Source: an uncultured Prevotellaceae bacterium (GTDB lineage Bacteria > Bacteroidota > Bacteroidia > Bacteroidales > Bacteroidaceae). From it: DNA of 64,000 nucleotides. The position numbers were made by a program, and so were the translations under genes. The notes beneath the pieces were generated by a model, which did no database searches, was not told the origin of the DNA, and was given only the letters and a program-made list of their open reading frames with translations. Positions 53,952 to 61,377 of this stretch are shown here, one piece after another (positions within the stretch are counted from its first letter, which is position 1; every line of letters starts with the position of its first letter). Location: positions 62,001 through 126,000 of the forward strand of contig CAMHNI010000005.1 in the NCBI GenBank assembly GCA_946186505.1, written 5' to 3'.

Positions 53952-53966
53952 CATAGCAATAACCGT

Positions 53967-55844
53967 ATGAAAAAGATATCTAATATTTTCATCCTGTCAG
54001 CGGTAGCCCTCATGGGGCTATCCCTGGCAGCGTGCAGCGAGGACGACTACAACACCAATCCGTATAGCAAGTCGGGTGTCAACCTGCTGGCTTTCGGACC
54101 GTCGCCCAATACCCGTTCACAGCAGATCCGCATTACGGGCACCAATATGCAAAGTGTGGACAAGGTAATCTTTGCAGGTGGAACCATTGAGAGAGCCGGA
54201 AAGGTAATCAACCTGACCGGTGCAGAAGTGGAAAGAGCTAACTTCAACTCGTCTGACAATGAGAACATCTATGTCACTATCCCTGAGGAGACGGTGCCAG
54301 GCAATATCCGCCTCATCGCTGGCAACGACACCATTATCTCTGAAGGCACCCTCACCTTCGAGGAGCCTATCGAGGTGACGAGCGTATCGCCAATAGAAGG
54401 TCTCAACGCCGGCGACGAGATCAGCATCAAGGGCGACTATGTCTATAACATTGCAGAGGTCATCTTCACCTCCGGCGTCTCTGGTGCTCCTGTGGCTGCT
54501 GAGGACTTTACCTATGTCTCGCGCAAGGAGATACGCCTGCTGGTTCCCCTGGCTGCTGAGTCGGGCACTATCACCGTAAACGATGGCGCTGACTGGGAAG
54601 AGGACTACAAGGATCCCGTCACCATCAACACCGCCTCTGTATCGGGCATCACCGCCTCTGCCGACTTCGGACAGCAGATACAGATTACAGGTAGCAACCT
54701 GCACACTGTCGAGTCCGTGATATTCCCCGGTGGCGTGTCAGCAGAGTTTAACGTGTCTGCCGACCACAAGACCATCACCGCCACCGTGCCTGCCGAGACC
54801 AAGAGCGGTGTCATCAACCTGGTGCTCTACAGCGGTGCCTCGCTCACGACAGATGAGTTGAGTGTTCCTACACTGGCTGTTACGAACGTATCAAAGGAGA
54901 AGGATCTGAAGGTGGGTGACACTGTTGTGCTGACAGGCGAGAATCTCGACCGCATCACCTCTATTACAATGCCTGGGCACGGTGAAATGACTTCCAGCGA
55001 GTACACCATTTCGGGCAACACGCTCACCTTTACCGTTCCTGAAGACATGACAGACGGCAGCATGGTGCTCACTCAGAACAGCTTCATTTCTGTAACGCTG
55101 AAGTTCATCATGCATACTGACTCGCCCGAGCAGACCATTTGGGCCGGTGAGTTCGTATGTTCAGGATGGGGCGGCAACCAAGACCTGGCATGGGGCGGCT
55201 TCGACTGGACGACTGTCGCTGCCAACAGCAAGGTCAGCTTCTACTTCAAGAAAAACAATCCCGGTGCCTGGGGCTGCATCAGCCTGCGCCATGGTAACAG
55301 CTGGGGCAATCTGCCAGCTCCAATTCCCGGACAGTATGACCTGGATGAGGACGAGGGTGTGCTGGGTGTCATCTTCACACAGGAAGTACTTGACGACATC
55401 ATTGCCAACGGCGGACTGGTAATGACAGGTGACAACTACACCCTGACAAAAGTCACTATACCTGCACCAGTTACCGAGGTGACAATCTGGCAGGGAAGCG
55501 AGGATTTGAGTGACGGTCACCAGCCCTACATCGGTACTGACGGCGGCATCGAGTTCAGCGAGAACGACGTTAAGGCCGGACAGACGGTGAAGTTCTACTT
55601 CACCACACCAGGTGCTGAATGGTGGTTCCAGGTTTTCGAAGGACACTGGGACAAGGTGCTCGGCATGTATGGCGAATGGAAGGGCGAAAATCCAGAACAT
55701 GCAGCTCAGGTAGCTGCCGAAGGCTGCATATCGCTCAAACTCACTCAGGACATGATAGACGCTGCGCTCAAGCAACAATGGTGGGGCGGTATCTTCGTGG
55801 TACAAGGCAACATAACACTGACCAAGGTGACTGTCGCCAACTAA
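53967..55844 (+). CDS. Surface glycan-binding lipoprotein with IPT/TIG stalk and doubled C-terminal module
   Basis: 625 residues, lipoprotein signal ending SLAAC. About four IPT/TIG-like domains follow (QIRITGTNMQSVDKVIFAGG, EISIKGDYVYNIAEVIFTSG, QIQITGSNLHTVESVIFPGG, TVVLTGENLDRITSITMP). Residues about 390-500 and 505-625 are two related modules (each opening TIWxG and closing YTLTKVTI / ITLTKVTV), rich in Trp, probably carbohydrate-binding. The tandem module makes it differ from the preceding SGBP. Confidence 0.82.
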   Translation: MKKISNIFILSAVALMGLSLAACSEDDYNTNPYSKSGVNLLAFGPSPNTRSQQIRITGTNMQSVDKVIFAGGTIERAGKVINLTGAEVERANFNSSDNENIYVTIPEETVPGNIRLIAGNDTIISEGTLTFEEPIEVTSVSPIEGLNAGDEISIKGDYVYNIAEVIFTSGVSGAPVAAEDFTYVSRKEIRLLVPLAAESGTITVNDGADWEEDYKDPVTINTASVSGITASADFGQQIQITGSNLHTVESVIFPGGVSAEFNVSADHKTITATVPAETKSGVINLVLYSGASLTTDELSVPTLAVTNVSKEKDLKVGDTVVLTGENLDRITSITMPGHGEMTSSEYTISGNTLTFTVPEDMTDGSMVLTQNSFISVTLKFIMHTDSPEQTIWAGEFVCSGWGGNQDLAWGGFDWTTVAANSKVSFYFKKNNPGAWGCISLRHGNSWGNLPAPIPGQYDLDEDEGVLGVIFTQEVLDDIIANGGLVMTGDNYTLTKVTIPAPVTEVTIWQGSEDLSDGHQPYIGTDGGIEFSENDVKAGQTVKFYFTTPGAEWWFQVFEGHWDKVLGMYGEWKGENPEHAAQVAAEGCISLKLTQDMIDAALKQQWWGGIFVVQGNITLTKVTVAN

Positions 55845-55864
55845 GCTGAATGACAAATATTTGG

Positions 55865-55897
55865 GGCGCAACGACATCAGTGCGTTGCGCCTCTTTT
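55865..55897 (+). terminator. Hairpin with T-run between the glycan-binding gene and GH26
   Basis: GGCGCAACG (55865-55873) pairs with CGTTGCGCC (55883-55891), followed by TCTTTT. This is an intrinsic-terminator shape inside the operon and may lower expression of the distal GH26. Confidence 0.6.
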
Positions 55898-55911
55898 CAA
55901 TTTCTAATGTT

Positions 55912-57369
55912 ATGAAGAAGTATTATCTATTATTGATTGTCGCCATGACTCTGCCTCTGTTCTGGGGCTGTGGTGACGACGATGACAATGTTGATGACCC
56001 CGTCGAAGAGCCTGCTGTAACGGCTCCCAAGGTAGTGAGCACCTCGATAGACGATGGTGCTACTGACATTGCAATAGGCACCCTCGTTGTGCAGGTCGAG
56101 TATGACAAGGTCATCAACAGGTCATCTGATGCCAGTCTGCAACCTGTTGTCACGGGCGGCACACTGTCAAGTGCCGCCACCGTCAGCGGTAAGAATCTGA
56201 CTTTCTCGGTGAGCTGTCCTGACTACGACACGAAGGTCACGATTACCATCCCCAAGGGATTGATTGGGGTCACAGGTGCACTGGCCGATGCATACGCCTT
56301 CAGCTATACCACGGTAAAGAAGCCCGAGGCACCAACCGGTAACATCAGTGCCACGCCACTCACCCAGAACGCCGCAGCCCGCAAACTCTATACTTATTTC
56401 TATGAGCAGTATGGCAAGAAGGTCGTTTCAAGCGTTATGGCCGATGTCAACTGGAACCATTCGCTTGCCGAGAAGGTGAAAAAGCTGACAGGAAAGTACC
56501 CAGCCATGAACTGCTACGACTTCATCCATATCTATGTGCCAAATCAGGGCAGCAACGGCTGGATAAACTACAACGACATCACACCCGTCAAGGAGTGGGC
56601 CGAAGCTGGAGGCATCGTCCAACTGATGTGGCACTTCAACGTTCCACTAACAGAAACTACAGAAGTGAAGCCGAATGGCGAAGGGGTGACTTGTTCACCC
56701 GACAAGACAACGTTCAGAGCCTCGAATGCACTGAAGGATGGCACATGGGAGAACAAGTGGTTCTATCAGGAGATGGATAAGGTCATCGCCGTCATACTGA
56801 AGTTGCAGGCCGAGGGCATCGCCGCTACATGGCGTCCTTTCCATGAGGCTGCAGGCAATGCAACACTGAAGTCTGGTGCCTCATGGGGTAAGTCCTGGTT
56901 CTGGTGGGGCTATGATGGTGCCGACACCTACAAACAGCTTTGGAAAGCCATGTACGACTACTTTAAGCAGAAAGGTGTTGAAAACCTCATCTGGATATGG
57001 ACTACACAGAACTACAACGGCAACAGCACCCAATTCAACCAAGACGCTGACTGGTATCCCGGCGAAGCGTATGTTGACATGGTGGCCCGCGACCTCTACG
57101 GCTATACTGCCGCTCAGAATGCCCAAGAGTTTGCAGAGATTCAAGCCACCTATCCCACGAAGATGGTGGTTTTAGGCGAGTGCGGCAAGGGTGATAGCGG
57201 TGAGCAAGGCCTCATCGGCGACTGCTGGACGCAGGGTGCCAAATGGGGCCACTTCATGGTATGGTATCAGGGTGGACAAGGTTCTACCGACACCATGTGC
57301 AGCGACAGATGGTGGAATGATGTCATGAGTAACGAGAACGTCATCACACACGACCAGCTACCCAACTAA
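55912..57369 (+). CDS. GH26 mannanase with N-terminal Ig-like domain, surface lipoprotein
   Basis: 485 residues from ATG 55912 (the longer frame runs through the hairpin). Lipoprotein signal ending FWGC followed by DDDDNVDD, a typical surface-export pattern. Residues about 38-140 are a Big_5/SbsA-like Ig domain; the GH26 barrel follows with acid/base Glu312 in WRPFHEAAG, SWFWWGYDG, and nucleophile Glu423 in VVLGECGKG. It probably makes the first cuts at the cell surface, complementing the other GH26. Confidence 0.92.
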   Translation: MKKYYLLLIVAMTLPLFWGCGDDDDNVDDPVEEPAVTAPKVVSTSIDDGATDIAIGTLVVQVEYDKVINRSSDASLQPVVTGGTLSSAATVSGKNLTFSVSCPDYDTKVTITIPKGLIGVTGALADAYAFSYTTVKKPEAPTGNISATPLTQNAAARKLYTYFYEQYGKKVVSSVMADVNWNHSLAEKVKKLTGKYPAMNCYDFIHIYVPNQGSNGWINYNDITPVKEWAEAGGIVQLMWHFNVPLTETTEVKPNGEGVTCSPDKTTFRASNALKDGTWENKWFYQEMDKVIAVILKLQAEGIAATWRPFHEAAGNATLKSGASWGKSWFWWGYDGADTYKQLWKAMYDYFKQKGVENLIWIWTTQNYNGNSTQFNQDADWYPGEAYVDMVARDLYGYTAAQNAQEFAEIQATYPTKMVVLGECGKGDSGEQGLIGDCWTQGAKWGHFMVWYQGGQGSTDTMCSDRWWNDVMSNENVITHDQLPN

Positions 57370-57379
57370 AGTCAGGTTC

Positions 57380-57436
57380 GGAAAAACGCGGGACAGCACT
57401 GAATCCGTTTTCTATCAGTGTTATCCCGCGTTATTT
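57380..57436. terminator. Bidirectional terminator between convergent operons
   Basis: AACGCGGGA...CACTGA pairs with TCAGTG...TCCCGCGTT across a 12-nt loop (about 57384-57433), with T/A runs at both sides. It sits between the GH26 stop and the convergent esterase stop. Confidence 0.75.
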
Positions 57437-57471
57437 CGTACACAAAAGAAAAGAATGATATAAGGCAAATA

Positions 57472-58920
57472 TTATTTGTCACTCCTGAATGGCACGACAG
57501 GCAAGCCACGCGAGTTCTTCAGGTTGCCAAGCTGGAAGGCCTTGAAGGCATATCGCACAGCAGTAGGCGCAGCCACCTTGTCGGATGTTACTATAATCGA
57601 CTTGTGGCTCTCGTTCAGGACAGCACTTGCCGGATAAAACTGACCGTCGGTTCCGCTCACCTCAAATCCTCTGATGTCCTGCCATGGTGACAGTCCCTGT
57701 TCGGCATGGGTGAAGAAGACTTCGATGGTGTCGCCATGCACCTCCATGCGGTCGTATTCGGGCGAGTCGCAGGCAATGGTCTTCCGGCCGTAGGTGCGGT
57801 TCAAAGCCATGAATGCCAGCCGGTTGCCTACTTCACGTTTTTCAGCAGGGTGTATCTGGTTCACCTCGTAAGGCTCCACCAAGTCGTTGGTACAGACAAT
57901 GCCACTGTTCTCGATGATACTGGCAGCACGATGCTGGCACTCGCGGAACAGCGGTGCACTGAGCCACTCGTTGCCGTAGCCACCCCAAGGGGCAATCTCC
58001 ACCATATAGAACGGCAGTGACTGGGCGGTACCCCCAAACTCTTTTCGCCACACCTCGACCATCGTCTTCAGACGCTCAGGGTAAGTATCGTCCTTGCCCA
58101 CGTTCGACTCGCCCTGATACCACAGAAATCCTCTGACCGTATAGTGGCGCAGGGGATGCAACATACCATTGTACATGATGACAGGTGTGTAGTAGTGCCA
58201 CCAGGTGCCCTTCCACCCTTCCTTCTGTTCTTTCTCTATGTCGATGTCATCGTAGGTCCGGACTATCTCTTCAGGTAGCCAGCCCTCCACTTTCGAACCA
58301 CCCCAGGCACAGGCAATGATGCCAACGGGGATGTCAAGCACGCGCTGCATCATCTTGGCAAAGAACCAAGCGGTGGCACTAAAGTAGGGAGCCGTCTCGG
58401 GCGAGGGCACCTGCCATTTGCCCATACACGTTTCCACGGGCTTCGTCTGGCCGTTCTGCTTGATTGGTGCCATGCGCACCCAGGGATATTCGGAGGCGGT
58501 GGCTATCTCCTCGTTGCTGTTGTTTACAGGACAGTTCCAGAAGCCCTCAAGGGGCATCTCCATGTTCGACTGTCCTGAGGCGAACCACACCTCGCCGATA
58601 AGTACGCGGCTGAGCGTCAGCTGCTGCTGTCCGTTCTCAGATAGCACAATCTGGTGCTCCTTCTTCTCGGCTGCTGATGTCTTCACCAACAGTTGCCAAT
58701 TACCATTCTTGTCGGCCTTGGTCTGTACTGCCTGTTTCAGCCAGTCGGCCTTGACACTGACGATGGCACCGGCCTGAGCCGTTCCCCACAGCCGGGCCTC
58801 GGTCTGCTGCTGCAGCACCATGTTGTCGCCCACTATCTCGGGCAGTTCAATCTTGGCAGATACCACTGCTGCCGACATCCAGCCAGTCAATAGCAAAAGT
58901 ACTAAAAGTCTCTTTCTCAT
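57472..58920 (-). CDS. SGNH acetylesterase (sialate O-acetylesterase-like)
   Basis: 482 residues with a signal peptide (MRKRLLVLLLLTGWMSAAVVSA). Ser118 in SGQSNMEMP is the nucleophile; IIACAWGGSKVEGW and NQIHPAEKREVGNRL carry the remaining blocks with the catalytic His. An N-terminal Ig-like part (MVLQQQTEARLWGTAQAGAI) is standard. In mannan loci such enzymes deacetylate mannose units. Start overlaps the GH5_7 stop (ATGA). Confidence 0.88.
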   Translation of the reverse strand: MRKRLLVLLLLTGWMSAAVVSAKIELPEIVGDNMVLQQQTEARLWGTAQAGAIVSVKADWLKQAVQTKADKNGNWQLLVKTSAAEKKEHQIVLSENGQQQLTLSRVLIGEVWFASGQSNMEMPLEGFWNCPVNNSNEEIATASEYPWVRMAPIKQNGQTKPVETCMGKWQVPSPETAPYFSATAWFFAKMMQRVLDIPVGIIACAWGGSKVEGWLPEEIVRTYDDIDIEKEQKEGWKGTWWHYYTPVIMYNGMLHPLRHYTVRGFLWYQGESNVGKDDTYPERLKTMVEVWRKEFGGTAQSLPFYMVEIAPWGGYGNEWLSAPLFRECQHRAASIIENSGIVCTNDLVEPYEVNQIHPAEKREVGNRLAFMALNRTYGRKTIACDSPEYDRMEVHGDTIEVFFTHAEQGLSPWQDIRGFEVSGTDGQFYPASAVLNESHKSIIVTSDKVAAPTAVRYAFKAFQLGNLKNSRGLPVVPFRSDK

Positions 58921-60197
58921 GGTTCCTTTATCGTGTTTTTAGTTATTATCTTCAATGTGGTAGTGTCGCATGCAAACACAGAATTCAACCCCTGCTGTTC
59001 CTGCGCCGGGTCACCACAGTAGTCATCGCCCACCTGCCATTGCTCATGGACAGGGCTGGCCTCACCGCCCCATCCCCAGAAATTGCAGCCATAGACCATC
59101 GGCTCACGCTTGACAAGAGAGAAAACGAAGTCGTAATAGCGGTCACGCCCTGCAGTAGATGAACCAGGCGCGAAAGCAAAACCGTCACGCGGATAGCCGA
59201 ACTCCTCGATGACCAACGGTTTCTGCAGGCGTTCGGCAATGGCGGTGTGACGATGGATATAGTCGTCAGTATTCTGGCAGGCACGTTCCACATGCTCAGA
59301 GAGCGAGTCCTTGTCGGCCCAGCTCCAATTAAAGGGCCACACATGGGCGTTCATGTAATCTATGTTGGGGTCGGCACAAATCTCTTCATAGAGTGCGGAG
59401 TCCATTTCGCAGCCCCAAATGCCCTCGCTGCCAATACTGATAAGATGCCTTTTATCCAAGCTGCGTATCAATTCTGACGCCTTGCTGAGCCATTTGGCAA
59501 AAGGCGCTTTGGCTTCCTCGCTGAAAGCACGCGGCTCATTTCCTATCTGCCATGACATGATGGTTGGGTCATCCACGTAGGGCACGTCCGTGTAGCGATT
59601 GGTACGACTGATGATGTCACGCACATATTGGAAAAAGAGTTCCTGAGCCTTGGTATTGGTCGAGAACTGGCTGACAAAGTTCATGTATTCCGGATAGCTG
59701 GTCTCGTTCGGTCGCGGAGCCTTGCCTGCTCCGGCGTGTTCCAAGTAGAAGCCATAGCCTCCGCTCCACTCCCAGGCGTTGTTCAGATAGAGTACAGCTT
59801 TCATACCCCGCTGTCCCATCTGCTGAAGGAGATAGTCGAGTCCGGCCAGGATAGTGTCGTTATAGACTCCCGGCGACACCTGCAGCGTTGGTTCCACCTT
59901 TGTCTTCACCCCTCGATCACCATCGCTGCCCACGAGAATGCGCAGGTTGTCCAGTCCCAGTTCATGCAGTTTGTCCAACTCGCGGCAGAGTCTTGCTCTG
60001 TCGCCACCCTGTCCTTCGGATGCGAGAATGGCACCATACCAGAAGTTGGCACCCACATAACGATACTCCTTACCATCAAGCACGAAGCCCGCACCTTGCC
60101 GCTCCACGAAGCCACTAACTTTCTCCGAGTTCTTCTGTGTACAGCCCGCCATCAGCATTACTGCCGCCATTAGCATGATCGTCTTCAATTTTCTCAT
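58917..60197 (-). CDS. GH5_7-like endo-beta-1,4-mannanase, lipoprotein
   Basis: 426 residues from ATG 60197, which opens the lipoprotein signal (LKTIMLMAAVMLMAGC); two ATGs upstream lie in the leader. GH5 barrel with GANFWYG, LDNLRILVGSDG, ALYLNNAWEWSGGY-like, acid/base Glu221 in WQIGNEPR, AHVWPFNWSW, nucleophile Glu332 in VIEEFGYPRDG and WFWGWGGEA-like. GANFWYG, LRILVG and EFGYPRDG fit the mannanase subfamily GH5_7. A TAACTTTGC box lies at 60233-60241. Confidence 0.9.
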   Translation of the reverse strand: MRKLKTIMLMAAVMLMAGCTQKNSEKVSGFVERQGAGFVLDGKEYRYVGANFWYGAILASEGQGGDRARLCRELDKLHELGLDNLRILVGSDGDRGVKTKVEPTLQVSPGVYNDTILAGLDYLLQQMGQRGMKAVLYLNNAWEWSGGYGFYLEHAGAGKAPRPNETSYPEYMNFVSQFSTNTKAQELFFQYVRDIISRTNRYTDVPYVDDPTIMSWQIGNEPRAFSEEAKAPFAKWLSKASELIRSLDKRHLISIGSEGIWGCEMDSALYEEICADPNIDYMNAHVWPFNWSWADKDSLSEHVERACQNTDDYIHRHTAIAERLQKPLVIEEFGYPRDGFAFAPGSSTAGRDRYYDFVFSLVKREPMVYGCNFWGWGGEASPVHEQWQVGDDYCGDPAQEQQGLNSVFACDTTTLKIITKNTIKEP

Positions 60198-60232
60198 ATC
60201 ACTCTTTTTTCCTTTGATCATCTTTACATTTT

Positions 60233-60241
60233 GCAAAGTTA
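60233..60241 (-). promoter_or_regulatory. Promoter -7 box of the GH5_7 operon (TAACTTTGC)
   Basis: Minus-strand TAACTTTGC with a leader of about 30 nt before ATG 60197. It equals the -7 box of the susC promoter (47309-47317) exactly. Confidence 0.6.
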
Positions 60242-60890
60242 CGAAAAAAGCTTGTAAAAGCGAAGCGATTTTGGAAGATTAACGCAATTCGGCCTGAAAT
60301 AAAGGCAAGACGGGAAAAACGAGGAAGTTCAATTTGGGTCAAAAAGCAAATTGGGGAGGATTGGTGAAGGAGTTAGGTTGCCAAATCGTAACCTCATTTA
60401 GCCATCTCCTTCATCTTTGTGATGACGCTTTTGAAGCTCGTCAGCAGTTCTTCGACGAGCGAAGCGGCAAGCCGATTACCTCGTAGGTACTGCGCTCAAT
60501 TGACATTACTTCCATGTCTGTTTAGTTTTTATAATCTGCGGACAAAGGTACATCATGATTTCTAGGTAAGATTACTTTAAAAATTCCTTGTTGTGAAATA
60601 ACACTTCAAGGAAACAAGACCCTAATGTCTGCCGAGTTTGCTTATCAGAAAGCAGACAAGCATCTTTGTATGGCACTCCACAGAAAAGTGCGTATTAGCT
60701 ACACCCTTCTATGGTATTGCAAGTAGAAATCCATGCGGAATGTTTCCATATCAAGAGAAAAGACCACTCTTTTTCTTAATTTATGTTCAGGAATTATCAT
60801 AACCTCGTTATTTTTGATTATATTTGCGCACAGAACGCCCAATGCTGGGCAAGAACAACTAAAGCGACATGGTGATAAACTTAAAATAGT
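60242..60890. other. 650-bp region without an intact gene
   Basis: On the minus strand 60394-60515 holds a decayed small frame: MEVMSIERSTYEVI at the start and FVEELLTSFKSVITKMKEMA at the end, in different frames, resembling the N-terminus of small HTH/excisionase-type proteins. A 33-codon plus-strand frame at 60625-60726 is not recognisable. The plus-strand box TATATTTGC (60819-60827) and a GCCCA/TGGGC hairpin precede the DUF1016 fragment. Confidence 0.5.
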
Positions 60891-61289
60891 ATGACAGCGA
60901 AAGAATTGAATATAATAGACAAAAATGAATACCAGCAGTGGTTACAGCAATTGTGTACAGAAATAGACAAGCAGCGGCTGAAGGCAGCTATGCAACTCAA
61001 TGCCGCTACGCTTCAGCACTACTGGTGGCTAGGCAATGATATCATCCGTCAACAGAAAGAGCAAGGATGGGGTGCAAAAGTCATTGATCAACTATCAGTA
61101 GATTTACAGAAACGATACGGAAATGACAGTGGATATTCCATACGTAACTTGAAGTACATGAAGCAGTATGCTGAAGAATATCCAGACTTCCCATTTGTGC
61201 AAGTGCCACTTGTACAAATACAACCAATCAGGGGGACAGGAACTTTGATTCACGCTAAGGAGTTGTATCAGTTGACCTGTCCCTCGTGA
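60891..61289 (+). pseudogene. DUF1016 (YhcG-type nuclease) N-terminal fragment
   Basis: 132 codons. Residues 1-116 match the N-terminal domain of DUF1016/YhcG proteins (LNAATLQHYWWLGNDIIRQQ, WGAKVIDQLSVDLQKRYGND, SIRNLKYMKQYAEEYPD). Full members are about 350 residues and end in a PDDEXK nuclease domain, absent here. The frame runs into a palindromic repeat at about 61233 and stops after a repeat-encoded tail (GTGTLIHAKELYQLTCPS). Confidence 0.8.
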
Positions 61290-61358
61290 TTCTGGTAAAC
61301 CCAGGTGACAGGGGGACTGTCCCTCGTCACATTGCTCGCTTAATCGCATTTTTGCATC
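61230..61358. repeat. GGGGACAGG-type inverted repeats plus partial family A copy
   Basis: GGGGGACAGG (61231-61240 region) pairs with CCTGTCCC near 61278-61285; GACAGGGGGACTGTCCC follows at about 61309-61325. Next, TGCTCGCTTAATCGCATTTT (61333-61352) matches the right half of family A leaders at 14460-14482 and 18375-18397. The block separates the broken DUF1016 gene from the kinase-LRR gene. Confidence 0.55.
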
Positions 61359-61377
61359 ATCCAATGACTGAAAACTT

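Noticed and set aside
60625..60726. 33-codon plus-strand frame
   Set aside because: No promoter spacing, no recognisable motif and unlikely composition; probably chance.
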